In this document: positions 35,773-45,926 of the stretch, piece after piece
Position numbering within the stretch: the first letter of the stretch is position 1
How the letters are laid out: each line of letters starts with the position of its first letter
From: an uncultured Chloroflexales bacterium
GTDB taxonomy: Bacteria > Chloroflexota > Chloroflexia > Chloroflexales > Chloroflexaceae
Reading direction: 5' to 3'
Assembly: GCA_937967405.1 (NCBI GenBank)
Contig: CALCJV010000048.1
Span: 1 to 58,754, forward strand
DNA: 58,754 bases
Made by a program: the position numbers and the translations under genes
The notes under the pieces: model-generated
What the model saw: the letters and a program-made list of their open reading frames with translations, nothing else
Database searches by the model: none
Told to the model about the DNA's origin: nothing

Positions 35773-37545
35773 GTGTTACGTCGCTTGCCATTACTGCGAA
35801 TCCTACGCTATGAATTTCAGAACTACTCCCTCGATCATGCCCGCCGCGACATTCTGGCGGGCATCACCGTTGGAGCCGTGAGCCTGCCGCTTGCGCTGGC
35901 CTTCGGGGTCGCTTCGGGAGCGGATGCCCCCGCCGGGTTGGTGACGGCGATCCTTGCGGGGATCATCATTGGTGGGCTAGGCGGGGCGAGTTTCCAGATC
36001 AGTGGCCCCACTGGAGCCATGTCGGCGATCTTGATTGGCCTCGCCGCCACCTATGGCTTGGCGGGGGTGTGGGTAGCGACCGTGATGGCGGGTATCATGT
36101 TGATCTTGCTGGGATTGTTCCAGATGGGGCGGTATATTGCCTTCATCCCCTCGCCCGTCATTACGGGCTTCACCAGTGGCATTGCCCTGATCATTGCGAT
36201 TGGGCAGCTGGATAACGTGTTGGGGGTGACTACGCCGCCGGCCGAAAACAGCCTCGAAAAGCTATGGCACTACATCACCCATCCGATCATCCCCGATTGG
36301 CACACCGTTACCCTCGCAGCTATCGTCATGGCCACCATGATCATCCTGCCGCGCTTCACCAAGCTCGTGCCCGGTTCATTGGTAGGGCTAGCCCTTGCTG
36401 CGCCACTGGCCTACTTTAGCGGGTGGGCTGTGCCTGTCATCGGCACGATCCCGCAGACGTTGCTGCTCGACAATCGGCTCACGCTCGATGTAATCCAGTG
36501 GGGCACAATCACCAACCTGATCCCCGCGGCTATTTCGATTGCCGCGCTCGGCGCAATCGAGAGCCTGCTGTGTGCTTCGGTCGGCTCGACCATGTCGGGG
36601 CAACCCTATAACAGCAATCAAGAATTGGTGGCGCAAGGCGTGGGGAACCTGATCATTCCCTTCTTCGGGGGAGTTCCGGCCACCGCTGCAATTGCCCGCA
36701 CTAGCGTAGCGATCAAGAGTGGTTCCGTAACCCGCCTTACCAGCATCATTCACTCCGTTGAGCTGCTGCTCAGTGCGCTGCTGTTCGCCCCACTGATCGG
36801 CTTGATCCCCCTTGCGGCACTGGGCGGGGTGTTGCTTGTTACCGCATGGCGCATGAATGAGTGGGAGTCGATCCACTTCTTCACGCACAGCAAACTCAAC
36901 CACGCCCTAGCAGGGATGCTGATTACGATGATTGCGACGGCTGCGCTCGACTTGACCCAAGCGATCCTGATTGGTGTGACGATCTCGGCCGTGCTGTATA
37001 TCCGTCAATCGGCGCAAAGTTCGGAAGTGCAGGGCGCGGCAGTTGACCTTGAGCGCATGCAGGCACGCGGGATCGATCTGCCCGCCGCATGTCCAGCGGT
37101 GCATGTCTACTACCTGCGCGGACCCGTGTTCTTCGGCAGTGTCACCCACGTTCTGGAAGCCTTCGAGGATGCTCATGATTATCACACCTTGATTATCAGT
37201 ATGCGTGGTGTGCCACTGGTAGATGCGATGGGTGTGCAGGCTCTGTATCAGTTGGTCGAGGAGCAGCAGCAGCGCGGGGCGGTGGTCTGTTTCAGTGGCT
37301 TGCAGCCAAAGGTGCGAGCAATGTTTGATCGGGCCGGCTTGACGGCGTTGGTGGGTGAAGAGCATATTTACTGGGATGCTACTGATGCAATTGTCGCTAG
37401 CCATACGTGGGAGCAGCCGCGAGAATGTGCGATGTGCAATGCATATAGTCTGGGCGCACATGGTTGCCAGTGGCAAGCGTATACCAAACCTGCGCCTGAG
37501 CCAGTCGCGGTGGCGAGTGATGTGCCCCAGCCTGTAACCCAGTGA
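35773..37545 (+). CDS. SulP/SLC26-family anion transporter with STAS domain
   Basis: Membrane transporter of 590 residues. About 10-14 helices fill residues 30-420; ISGPTGAMSAILIG and FFGGVPATAAIARTSV are typical SulP segments. A cytosolic STAS domain follows (about 430-545, with VYYLRGPVFFGSV and MRGVPLVDAMGVQALYQLV). Substrates in the family include sulfate, bicarbonate and dicarboxylates; none is identified here. A C-terminal tail carries C-x-x-C (CAMC) and another Cys. GTG 35773 is the start, with AGGAG upstream. It abuts the convergent GT39 gene with no gap. Confidence 0.9.
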   Translation: MLRRLPLLRILRYEFQNYSLDHARRDILAGITVGAVSLPLALAFGVASGADAPAGLVTAILAGIIIGGLGGASFQISGPTGAMSAILIGLAATYGLAGVWVATVMAGIMLILLGLFQMGRYIAFIPSPVITGFTSGIALIIAIGQLDNVLGVTTPPAENSLEKLWHYITHPIIPDWHTVTLAAIVMATMIILPRFTKLVPGSLVGLALAAPLAYFSGWAVPVIGTIPQTLLLDNRLTLDVIQWGTITNLIPAAISIAALGAIESLLCASVGSTMSGQPYNSNQELVAQGVGNLIIPFFGGVPATAAIARTSVAIKSGSVTRLTSIIHSVELLLSALLFAPLIGLIPLAALGGVLLVTAWRMNEWESIHFFTHSKLNHALAGMLITMIATAALDLTQAILIGVTISAVLYIRQSAQSSEVQGAAVDLERMQARGIDLPAACPAVHVYYLRGPVFFGSVTHVLEAFEDAHDYHTLIISMRGVPLVDAMGVQALYQLVEEQQQRGAVVCFSGLQPKVRAMFDRAGLTALVGEEHIYWDATDAIVASHTWEQPRECAMCNAYSLGAHGCQWQAYTKPAPEPVAVASDVPQPVTQ

Positions 37546-39693
37546 TTACTTTGAAATTGGCAGCATGATCTGGGTCAACTCCAGCACATCAGCCCCATTG
37601 ATGGCCGGATCAAGAGGTGTGCCAGTTCGCAAAGGCAGACGTACCCCGCTTGCCGGATCGTACAAGCCGAGCACGATCCGGTAGCGAGCGGGTGGCAGAT
37701 CGGCGGGTAGCCCGATGGGCAACGGGCTACCGAATTGCTGTCCGGCTTGCCATGTGGGGAATAAGCCTTGATCGAGGGGCACATCTACTTGTGCGACCCG
37801 TTGCCCATTGGGGGCAAGCAGATGCACGAACAGATACCAACCGCCCGCCTGATCGGTCTGAACATTCCACGAGGGGGTTAGCACCAGTGTTGTCTCAAGC
37901 GGGGCAAGGCTATAGCCGCGTAGGTGCAAGCCATCGCCAAAGGTGGCATCTACGGGGATGGTGAAGGGGCGCGGCGGCTGATGCACTGTGGCGTAGGGAA
38001 TGCCGTACTTCTCGAAGGTGAAGAGCGGTGGGGCTTGGCTGACAAATTGTTGGGCTGGCCATGCTTCCTGCCGTTGTGTATTGCGGATGTAGCGCACCGC
38101 ATAGCTGGCTGGCTGGGCGATGCCCGTATTGTTGAGATAGGTTACGCGACTGGGCACAAAGGCTTCGAGCGTGCGTGGGTCGGCGGTAAGGACAGGGCTT
38201 TGGGCAACATCTGGGCGTTGTTGCAGCCATGCCCCAATCTCTGGCATGCCTTCGCCCCAGCCCACCAGCAACATATACTGACCGGTGGCACTGCCACCGA
38301 GTAGAGGATTGAAGAACGCCAGATAGTAGGGTTGATACCAAAGCGCGGTGAGGCCCAAATACAGGGCTACCAGTGGCGTAAGCAGCGTGGGCAGCACAGG
38401 CGCGGTGGTTGGCTTGATGTGGGCCAGCCACGCACTCAGCCAAGCCCAGCCGGTGGATAGCCCAAGTGCTGCAAGGATGGCGAGCGTCGGGAAGATCGGC
38501 AGCAGGTAGCGGTCAAACTTCTTGGGGAGCAGGCTCAATGCCAACGTGAAGATACCGACATACAGGAGTAGGGCAAGCAGCTTGCGGCGGGTGGCTCCGG
38601 TGCTGTGGCGCAGCGCGAGCGGCACAAGCAGCATACCGAGCAGCAATGCCGCACTGCTGCGCCAGAGGATGACCACCGGATAGAATAGGGGCCCCGGATC
38701 GGCTACCGGCTGCCCCCAGAAGTAGTTGCCATTTTCGTGTGGGATGCCGCCATTACCGGTGATCTCGGCCCAGACCCGCGCAACGCCCGCCTGCGGGTCA
38801 ACCCACATCACGGGCCAGAGACTAGTGAAGACGAGCACTGCGACAGCGAGCCATAGCAGGTAGGGCGGGATGCTCCACACAATCCGTCGCCAGCCGATCT
38901 GCCACCACTGCGCTGGCATTGTTGGGGGGCTAGGCGGTTGTCCAAATAGCACCAGCAGTAGCCCAACTATCGGGAGCAGGAGCAGCGCAGGCCCCTTAGT
39001 CAGCAGGGCTAGTCCCGCCCAGATGCCGGCCAGCGTGAGCCAAGCCCATGTCTGGCGGTGGGGGGCATCTAGCGCAACAAGGATCGTCAGGATCGTCAAG
39101 GTCATCATTGAGGTGAGCAAGCCATCGAGGTGAAGCAGGCGCGAGTGGGCAATGAGGAACGGCTCGCCGGCCCACAGTAACGCGGCAAGCAGGGCAACTG
39201 GAGCCGCCAACCATCGGCGCATGAGCAGGTAGCCGATGCCCACGCTGAGGCTATTGACGACTACAATTGGGAAGCGCAGGGCGGCAAGGTAGGCGATGTG
39301 GGCACTGCCTTCGGCTAAGCCTGCGGTAGGGATGTTTTGCGTTAGAGCGAGTAGCCGCCCAAGTGTGCCAAGCCACAGGGTGGTAACTCCCGGATGCCCC
39401 GTCAAATTTGTGCCGGCCCAATCGGCTTGGCGCACCGCCCCTGCAAAATGCTGCACGCGCCAAATCCAGTGGAAGCTCTCATCAGAGGTAAAGAAATCGG
39501 CGAGGTTCACACTGCGGAAGGCCAACGCAATACCCGTCAGCAACCCTGCCAGCACCCACGCGGGCAAGGTCAGCCGTTGGGTTAGGGGCTGTGGCGGAGT
39601 GGTTGCATCGGCGGCGATGGCTTGGTGTGGTTGTTCGGCATGCATGGTTGCTAGTGTACCATGTTCTGCGCCAGATGGAGTTGCCACAGGCAT
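37546..39693 (-). CDS. GT39/PMT-like membrane glycosyltransferase
   Basis: GT-C protein of 715 residues. The first lumenal loop has the acidic TSDESFHW motif after helix one and GHPGVTTLWLG, as in ArnT/PMT-type enzymes that use polyprenyl-phosphate sugars. About 11-12 helices reach residue 540; the last 170 residues form an outer beta-rich domain. Start: ATG 39693, with a TATTATAG-like -10 just upstream; ATG 39645 is also possible. It is divergent from the GT-C pair that follows. Confidence 0.83.
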   Translation of the reverse strand: MPVATPSGAEHGTLATMHAEQPHQAIAADATTPPQPLTQRLTLPAWVLAGLLTGIALAFRSVNLADFFTSDESFHWIWRVQHFAGAVRQADWAGTNLTGHPGVTTLWLGTLGRLLALTQNIPTAGLAEGSAHIAYLAALRFPIVVVNSLSVGIGYLLMRRWLAAPVALLAALLWAGEPFLIAHSRLLHLDGLLTSMMTLTILTILVALDAPHRQTWAWLTLAGIWAGLALLTKGPALLLLPIVGLLLVLFGQPPSPPTMPAQWWQIGWRRIVWSIPPYLLWLAVAVLVFTSLWPVMWVDPQAGVARVWAEITGNGGIPHENGNYFWGQPVADPGPLFYPVVILWRSSAALLLGMLLVPLALRHSTGATRRKLLALLLYVGIFTLALSLLPKKFDRYLLPIFPTLAILAALGLSTGWAWLSAWLAHIKPTTAPVLPTLLTPLVALYLGLTALWYQPYYLAFFNPLLGGSATGQYMLLVGWGEGMPEIGAWLQQRPDVAQSPVLTADPRTLEAFVPSRVTYLNNTGIAQPASYAVRYIRNTQRQEAWPAQQFVSQAPPLFTFEKYGIPYATVHQPPRPFTIPVDATFGDGLHLRGYSLAPLETTLVLTPSWNVQTDQAGGWYLFVHLLAPNGQRVAQVDVPLDQGLFPTWQAGQQFGSPLPIGLPADLPPARYRIVLGLYDPASGVRLPLRTGTPLDPAINGADVLELTQIMLPISK

Positions 39694-39808
39694 CCCGATG
39701 ATCGGCCCCGCAAAGCCTGCTATAATAAGCCCCGTGAACCATGAACACAGTCGGCAGAGCTAGCATAGCGCGTAGTTCGCCACGACGGGAACCGCGAATC
39801 GATCACGT

Positions 39809-42145
39809 ATGGCATCGGTAACGCCTACCACGACTGCACTGCCTGCTTCCGCAACGCGCCGAGTGTGGCTGCGCCTCGTAGGGCTACCCCTGCTGTTGCT
39901 GCTGCTGTTGCTCGCGCTGCGCCCCTTTGCACCGCACCAAACTGTCACGATCACGATGGGGCAGGAGGTGGGCCTCAATCCACAGGGGCAGGGCGAGCAC
40001 CTGTACAACTTCTTCGGGTGGGGCAATGTCGGTACCGAATTGGGGCGTGCGGCGCGGCGGATTGATCCCACCGCCAGCTTTATGATCCCGTATGCCTTTC
40101 GGATGGGGCAGCCGTTGCTTGTCACGGTAACAATGTGTGGCTGTGGCACGGCTGAGCCAGTGCAGCTCAGCCTGAACGGAACCGCTTACACCCTCACGCT
40201 GACCGACGAATGGCAAGATTACACCTTCACGGTGGCGACATCCACGCCCCTCTATGCCGAAGCCTTGTACCTTGAATGGCACAGCGATGCCGTGCTGCGC
40301 CCGCTCGTGCATCAAGTGACGGTGCAAGCCCAGCGGCCGCATGGCATTATTGGTGCAGGATTGGCCAGTCTGGCCCTGCTCGTGGTACTCTGGCTGACCC
40401 GCACTGCGCCCATGCGCCAGCAATTGCTTTGGGCAGGAGCGATTGTGCTCAGCACGCTACTGTCGCGCTGGCTGTATGCGCCCCAGCTCTTGACGTGGGC
40501 CATGCTGATCGGGCTAGGGGCGACGGCAGGGATTGCCCTGACGGTGCTGGCTCGCCCGTTGGCGCACCGCTTGATTCTGGGGGCGGTGGTGCTCTGGCTA
40601 CTGGCGATGCCGCAACTGTTGGGCACGTGGATGCTCGATGATGCGTTCATCTCGCTGCGGTATGCCCGCAACCTGATCGAAGGGTATGGCCTCATCTTCA
40701 ATCCGGGCGGCGAACGAGTTGAGGGCTATACCAATTTCCTCTGGACGATAATCATGGCGGGGGTGCTTGCGGTCGGCTGGGAGCCAGTTGTGGCTGCTCA
40801 AGTGCTAACCTCTGCACTGGCGATCACCGCAATCATTGTCACGTATCGCTTGGCGGTGGCGTGGTGGGGGCAATGTCTATTCACCTTGCTGCCGCCCGTA
40901 TTGCTCGCAATCAATCCGGCATTCCTGCTGTATAGCGCACGCGGCAGCGGCATGGAGACGGCCCTCGTCACGGTGCTAGGCACGGCGGCTCTGGGGCTGA
41001 TCTGGTGGGCGCAGGATGGGCGCGGCGGTGCAATGGCGGGGGCGATGGGTGCGCTGGTGGTGATGACCCGCCCCGATGGCGCGTTGATCCCGTTGGCCGG
41101 CGGGCTGATCCTCCTAGCGCAGGTGCTAGTGCCGCGTAGCCGCCGCCATGCCCGGCCGATCCTATTGGGCTTGGTGGGCGGGTTCGCGCTGATCTACGTG
41201 CCCTATTACCTGTGGCGGTTTAGCTACTACGGCTACCCGCTCCCGAATACATTCTATGCTAAAACCGGCACTACTACCGCGCAAGTGCTACGTGGGGTGG
41301 AGTATAGCTACACCTTCTTCGCCTCGCTGGGGCTACGCAGCTTGCTGGTGTTGCTCGGCTTCAGTCTGCTCGGCATGCTGGTGGCGGCGGGGCAAGCCGT
41401 GCGGGCCAGCCCCGCCGCGGAACGTGGGGCGATCCCTGTGCGCCTATCGCCTGCACCGTTGTTGTGGCTGTTTGTGTTGCTTACCGTCACCTACGTGACC
41501 CTCGTCGGCGGCGATCAGTTTCCACTTGGACGCTTCTTCGTGCCAATGCTGCCCGCACTCATGCTGTTGCTTACGCACGGGGTAGTGCAGGCGCATACAC
41601 TAGGGCAGGCGATGGTCGCGCAGGGGGATCAGCGCGTGCGCTGGCTTGGTGCGGTCCCGCTTGCAGGGGCCCTGCTGGCCGTGATCCTGCTTGCCTACGT
41701 GAATATTACGCCGTTGCCGAGCCTCGATAGCCGCGATCCGAGTGGGCGTATCTGGGGTGAGAATCGGGTGACGCTGAAAAACCGTGAGCTTGGTTGGTGG
41801 TTCCGCTTCAACACCCCGCCCGATACGGTGGTGGCGACTGCGATTGCGGGGGCCATGCCATTCTATGGGGATCGCTACACAATCGACACACTGGGCTTGA
41901 ATGATACCCACATTGCCCACCTTAAGATCGAAACGATGGGGCAGGGCATAGCCGGAGCCGAGAAGACCGATCTGGCGTATGTGCTCAATCGGCAACCAGA
42001 CTATATCCCCTTCTCTACCTCCGGGCCCTATCAAGAGTTACCGCGTTTCCAGCAAGAGTACGAACTGCTCACGGTGCGTGGCCCAGAAGGCGGCGAGATT
42101 CTGCTCTTTCGGCGGCGTGATCTAGGGGGGCAGCCTAGCCCATGA
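39809..42145 (+). CDS. large GT-C membrane glycosyltransferase-like protein
   Basis: Protein of 778 residues. One N-terminal helix is followed by a 125-residue outer beta domain (about 45-170), then a multi-helix region. [20 protein letters not shown] with [15 protein letters not shown] is the acidic-loop signature of AftB-like and related GT-C enzymes. RPDGALIPL and a C-terminal segment with [15 protein letters not shown] follow. Likely sugar transfer outside the membrane from a polyprenyl-phosphate donor. No ribosome site is obvious at ATG 39809. Its stop overlaps the next gene's start (ATGA). Confidence 0.78.
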   Translation: MASVTPTTTALPASATRRVWLRLVGLPLLLLLLLLALRPFAPHQTVTITMGQEVGLNPQGQGEHLYNFFGWGNVGTELGRAARRIDPTASFMIPYAFRMGQPLLVTVTMCGCGTAEPVQLSLNGTAYTLTLTDEWQDYTFTVATSTPLYAEALYLEWHSDAVLRPLVHQVTVQAQRPHGIIGAGLASLALLVVLWLTRTAPMRQQLLWAGAIVLSTLLSRWLYAPQLLTWAMLIGLGATAGIALTVLARPLAHRLILGAVVLWLLAMPQLLGTWMLDDAFISLRYARNLIEGYGLIFNPGGERVEGYTNFLWTIIMAGVLAVGWEPVVAAQVLTSALAITAIIVTYRLAVAWWGQCLFTLLPPVLLAINPAFLLYSARGSGMETALVTVLGTAALGLIWWAQDGRGGAMAGAMGALVVMTRPDGALIPLAGGLILLAQVLVPRSRRHARPILLGLVGGFALIYVPYYLWRFSYYGYPLPNTFYAKTGTTTAQVLRGVEYSYTFFASLGLRSLLVLLGFSLLGMLVAAGQAVRASPAAERGAIPVRLSPAPLLWLFVLLTVTYVTLVGGDQFPLGRFFVPMLPALMLLLTHGVVQAHTLGQAMVAQGDQRVRWLGAVPLAGALLAVILLAYVNITPLPSLDSRDPSGRIWGENRVTLKNRELGWWFRFNTPPDTVVATAIAGAMPFYGDRYTIDTLGLNDTHIAHLKIETMGQGIAGAEKTDLAYVLNRQPDYIPFSTSGPYQELPRFQQEYELLTVRGPEGGEILLFRRRDLGGQPSP

Positions 42146-44412
42146 GCCAGACCGCGCCACTGCTCCCACCGCCAGCCCAGCCTGCGCCTGCCACTGCCGA
42201 TGCCGCGTGCCTTACAGCCGGGTGGTGGCTCCGCGAAAGTGTGCTCCATTTGGTGCTGTTGATCGCGGTAGCCTTGGCAACCCTGCTCGGTGTCAATAGC
42301 CGCTCGCCCATTGTGGTAGATGCCGCATTCCGCCCAGAGCGCGTCTTCACCGGCTTTGATCGGGTTGAGACAAACGCCACCTTTACCTATCGCTGGACGT
42401 TTGGGTCCGGCACGATCTGCTACGAACAACTCGGCTTTGCGCCGCGTCAGATTGTGCGAGTAACACTGCTGGGCGATGGCTCCAATGCAATTGGGGTGGA
42501 GCAGGTGCAACTTGCCACTGATGGGCAGCCGCTCGCAACGGCACGGGTGCGCCCGCCCGTCGAGCAGATTCAGCTGCTTGTGGATGGTGCAAAGCGCACA
42601 GGTGAACAGTTCTGCGTCACCCTCACGAGTGATGTTGCGCCTGCGCGTGCGGCATCGGGCACAGATCGGCGGCTGGTGGGCGTGCCGTTTGAGCGGCTGG
42701 TGCTAGCTCCTGCAACTGGCCTTACCCTGCCTACGCCGCGCCAGTTGGGGCTGAATCTGGTTGCGGCGGTAGTGCTCTTCTGGGCGTTGCGGAGCATCTG
42801 TATTCCGCCCCGCGCAGCTTTTGCGACGGTGTTGATCGGGGCGTTGGCGATTGGTGCGGGGGTGTATGCGAGCCTGCTCACGCCGGGCCCACAGACAACC
42901 CGCAATCTCATCCCCACCATCAATCTGCTGCTGCTGTGGGTGCTCGCGGGCGCAGTAGGGGTATGGGGCGCACAGCGGTTGCGCCTCGTGCCGCCCGCAT
43001 GGATCGCTCGCTCTGATCGCCAACTTGGCTACGATCTGCTGTTGATGCTGCTCTGGAGTGGTGTGCTGTGGGGCAGTGTGCGCCTGCTCCAGATCGGCTA
43101 TGGGCATAGCGGTGCGTGGCCCCTGAAATCGCAGGTGTGGGTACAGGTTACGCCGTGGGTTGGACTGGCGGTGGCTATGGGTGGGGCATGGATTGCGCTG
43201 GTGCTGCGGGGCCTGCATCAGCCCATCCGCGCATGGCTGTGGTGGGTGGTCGTATGGGTTGGGGCAATTGTGTTGCCCGTGCTGGTCAAGGCAAGCACAC
43301 GCGGTTGGGATACGCTATTTTGGACATTCCGCGATAATCCCTCCGACTACATCGTGGATGTGCCACGGGTCAGTGATCCGATCAGCTTCTTGGGTCAGTA
43401 TGTGGCAATCTCGCCGACGCTAGCGTGGCACAACGCCAATCACCCGCCGGGCAGTGTGCTGTTGCTGTGGGGCGTGGCGCAGGTATTCGGCGCGGGGCCA
43501 TACATCGGGAGCTATGCCGCAATTGTGCTGAGTAGCACGCTCGTCCTCGCAGCGTGGTGGCTGGGATTCCATATAGGTGGGCTGCGCCTTGCGCTGCTCG
43601 CGGCAGCCCTGATGACGGTGATGCCGGGCCACATGATCTACAGTGTCACTGCAATGGATGGGCTGTTCAATGGGCTGAATGCATTGGCACTGGTGGCGTT
43701 TTTTGTGGCTATCGAACGCCCAGCGCAGCTGTGGCGCGGGGTGGTCGCAGGGGGTTTACTTGCCCTTGCGTTGATGTTTACCTATGCGACAACGCAACTG
43801 GTATTTTTCGGGGCTGTGGTAGTAGGATTAGCACTCTGGCGCGGGCAAGCATTAGGGGCAGTACTGCGGCAGGGTGCAGTTGTGGGGGCCGTTTTCATTG
43901 GGGGGTACGTGCTCCTCTATCTGGGCACGGGCTTCAATATGATTGATGCGGTGTTGCAGGGCAAAGCCAATAACGCTCGGTTGCTGAGTGCTGATCCAGC
44001 CGCTACTCCGCCGGCCCTGATGGGCTTTCCCCCACTTGACCATTACGTGCAGTTTATTGGGCTGAATATGGTGCCATTCCTGTGGTATCTCGCGCCGTGG
44101 GGCCTAGCCGCGCTCACCCCGATTGTGGTGCAGGCTGGGCAACGCTTGCGCCACCGTGTACCGCTCAGTGCTACCGATACCCTTGCCCTTGCGCTGCTCG
44201 GCTTGCTCTTGGGGATGTGGTTGAGCGGGCTGTTTGTGCGCGAAGTTGAGCGCATCTGGGGCTTTGTCTACGCGCCCGCCGCCGTGCTGATGGGCGTGCA
44301 CATCTGGCAAGGGGCAACGCAGCGCGTGCGCCTGTGGCGAGCGGGGCTGTGGCTGAGCTTGTTCTTGGGGCAGGCCGTGGTGATGCGGATCATCTTGTAT
44401 ACTTTCTGGTAA
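42142..44412 (+). CDS. large GT-C-like membrane protein
   Basis: Protein of 756 residues with the same plan as its upstream neighbour: an N-terminal helix, an outer beta domain (about 55-195), then many helices. An extracellular-loop motif, [17 protein letters not shown], resembles the HPP region of GT39-like proteins. The classic acidic motif is not clear, so enzymatic activity is less certain. Translation is coupled to the preceding gene through a 4-nt overlap. Confidence 0.72.
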   Translation: MSQTAPLLPPPAQPAPATADAACLTAGWWLRESVLHLVLLIAVALATLLGVNSRSPIVVDAAFRPERVFTGFDRVETNATFTYRWTFGSGTICYEQLGFAPRQIVRVTLLGDGSNAIGVEQVQLATDGQPLATARVRPPVEQIQLLVDGAKRTGEQFCVTLTSDVAPARAASGTDRRLVGVPFERLVLAPATGLTLPTPRQLGLNLVAAVVLFWALRSICIPPRAAFATVLIGALAIGAGVYASLLTPGPQTTRNLIPTINLLLLWVLAGAVGVWGAQRLRLVPPAWIARSDRQLGYDLLLMLLWSGVLWGSVRLLQIGYGHSGAWPLKSQVWVQVTPWVGLAVAMGGAWIALVLRGLHQPIRAWLWWVVVWVGAIVLPVLVKASTRGWDTLFWTFRDNPSDYIVDVPRVSDPISFLGQYVAISPTLAWHNANHPPGSVLLLWGVAQVFGAGPYIGSYAAIVLSSTLVLAAWWLGFHIGGLRLALLAAALMTVMPGHMIYSVTAMDGLFNGLNALALVAFFVAIERPAQLWRGVVAGGLLALALMFTYATTQLVFFGAVVVGLALWRGQALGAVLRQGAVVGAVFIGGYVLLYLGTGFNMIDAVLQGKANNARLLSADPAATPPALMGFPPLDHYVQFIGLNMVPFLWYLAPWGLAALTPIVVQAGQRLRHRVPLSATDTLALALLGLLLGMWLSGLFVREVERIWGFVYAPAAVLMGVHIWQGATQRVRLWRAGLWLSLFLGQAVVMRIILYTFW

Positions 44413-44482
44413 ACATGTGTGCGAGTATGCTATACTATTAGAAAGATGTAGTCTATACCCAACCATCAATATAGGTGCAGCG

Positions 44483-45226
44483 ATGAGTGAAGCCGATGTG
44501 ATCGCAACTGAGATTGTCTACCCTGATAGCGATGGGCAACCAATCGCAGCGAACACTGAGCAGTTTCAATGGATTGTGGTGATTAAGGATAACCTTGAGA
44601 GCCTGTTCGCCGATGATCCACAGGTGTTTGTGGCGGGCGATCTGCTCTGGTATCCGGTGCAGGGGCGGCCGGATATTCGCCGTGCGCCGGATGCACTGGT
44701 GGCTATCGGGCGGCCTAAAGGGCGGCGTGGCTCATATCAGCAGTGGTGTGAGGGGGATCTTGCGCCGCAGGTGGTGTTTGAAGTCCTCTCACCATCGAAT
44801 GATCAGACTGAACTCGCACTGAAATTTGAGTTCTATGATCTGTATGGGGTGGAGGAGTACTACTTGTACGATCCCGATAGCAACGATCTGGCGGGGTGGC
44901 TGCGCCGCGATGGGCGGCTGCGGGTGATCGAGACGATGGACGGCTGGGTTAGCCCGCGTCTGGGTATTCGGTTTGCGCTCACGCCGGAGACGCTGCGCCT
45001 CTATTACCCCAATGGGCAGCCCTTTCTGACCTTCGTGGAGCTACGCGAACAGGCGGTGCAAGCAGAGCAGCGGGCAGCGCAAGCGGAGCAAGCCCGTGCA
45101 CAAGCAGAGCAGCGGGCAGTGCAGGCGGAGCAACGCGCCACGCAAGCCGAAGCCCGCGCTGTGCGTCTTGCCGCACAGCTGCGCGCCTTAGGTATTGATA
45201 CGGCACAGGAGCACGAAGACGGGTGA
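44483..45226 (+). CDS. Uma2-family (DUF820) putative endonuclease
   Basis: Protein of 247 residues. The nuclease-like core has RRAPDALVAIGRPKG, VVFEVLSPSNDQTE, ALKFEFYDLYGVEEYYLYDP and GWVSPRLGIRF. About residues 188-240 are AEQRAAQ-type repeats. It keeps the usual SPSN motif, unlike the paralogue at 3797. The ATG at 44483 is used; upstream codons of the frame do not fit the family. A TATACT -10 lies at about 44432. A strong terminator follows the stop. Confidence 0.86.
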   Translation: MSEADVIATEIVYPDSDGQPIAANTEQFQWIVVIKDNLESLFADDPQVFVAGDLLWYPVQGRPDIRRAPDALVAIGRPKGRRGSYQQWCEGDLAPQVVFEVLSPSNDQTELALKFEFYDLYGVEEYYLYDPDSNDLAGWLRRDGRLRVIETMDGWVSPRLGIRFALTPETLRLYYPNGQPFLTFVELREQAVQAEQRAAQAEQARAQAEQRAVQAEQRATQAEARAVRLAAQLRALGIDTAQEHEDG

Positions 45227-45284
45227 GGTGGGCCTTGCCGCCCGATCTTGCGCTTTGTAACTTCGGCGACGCAATCTTCCTAAC

Positions 45285-45309
45285 AAGCCGTGCTACTGGC
45301 ACGGCTTTT
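45285..45309 (+). terminator. intrinsic terminator after Uma2 gene
   Basis: A 9-bp stem, AAGCCGTGC and GCACGGCTT, with loop TACTG, followed by TTTT. It lies 58 nt after the Uma2 stop. The remainder of 45310-45514 shows no gene. Confidence 0.8.
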
Positions 45310-45514
45310 GGTATTGTCGCCCTTGCCCAGAGCTTGATCCTGATCCTATAGCGGGGTGGGCTAGCCTTTTGTGAAGGTTTCTTCACTATTCTAACTAGAT
45401 GAGTTCGTAGGTGTGAACTGAGTTTACATCCTCGAAGTAAAGCATTTCGTATGCGTAAACGTAGCTTGGGATAGATTAGAATAAGCTAAAATAGAGTCAA
45501 TCCAAGAAAATCGC

Positions 45515-45543
45515 TTGACAAGTATGGCGAATTCTGCTATACT
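45515..45543 (+). promoter_or_regulatory. consensus promoter for the DUF1540-like peptide
   Basis: TTGACA and TATACT with an exact 17-nt spacer, flanked by CGC and AA on the left. It lies 48 nt before the ATG. It shares CGCTTGACAA and TGCTAYACTC with the promoter at 45864. Confidence 0.85.
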
Positions 45544-45590
45544 CCTAGCATAGTCGTATGTGATCAAACCACTACTAAAGGAGAAATAGG

Positions 45591-45764
45591 ATGACTGTCG
45601 AAAACCAGCCCGTAGAAAAGAAGGATGTCCAGACCGCCGTGATTTCGAGCTGTGCCGCCACCACCTGCCGCTACAATACCAACCAGCAATGCACCGCCGG
45701 AACCGTGATGCTCGTGATGAAGAACGAGCTGCCCGCCTGTGGTACGTTTGCCCCGCGTGGCTAA
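45591..45764 (+). CDS. DUF1540-like Cys-rich small protein, 57 residues
   Basis: Cys spacing is C21-X4-C26-X7-C34-X15-C50, within VISSCAATTCRYN, QCTAGTV and PACGTF, matching the DUF1540 pattern (C-X4-C-x-Y-N, C-x-A, C-x-x-F). A lysine- and glutamate-rich N-terminus precedes it. Function of the family is not established; metal binding by four Cys is a reasonable guess. ATG 45591 follows AAAGGAGAAATAGG. It has its own consensus promoter and terminator, so high expression as a single gene is likely. Confidence 0.85.
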   Translation: MTVENQPVEKKDVQTAVISSCAATTCRYNTNQQCTAGTVMLVMKNELPACGTFAPRG

Positions 45765-45820
45765 TTTGCGCTCCTTGTTCCGTTTGCACTACCGCTAATC
45801 CATCCTTTCGATAGCAACCG

Positions 45821-45846
45821 AAGCACCCCTCGATGGGGTGCTTTTT
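45821..45846 (+). terminator. intrinsic terminator after the DUF1540-like gene
   Basis: A 9-bp stem, AAGCACCCC and GGGGTGCTT, with loop TCGAT and five T at the end. Confidence 0.88.
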
Positions 45847-45863
45847 GGTTGTCAAACATTCGC

Positions 45864-45892
45864 TTGACAAAATTTTTTGGTGTTGCTACACT
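45864..45892 (+). promoter_or_regulatory. promoter for the DtxR-type regulator gene
   Basis: TTGACA and TACACT with a 17-nt spacer. TACTAA occurs twice 11 nt apart just downstream (near 45897-45913) and could be part of an operator. Confidence 0.75.
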
Positions 45893-45926
45893 CTTTACTA
45901 AGTACATACTAATACAAGCAATTTGA

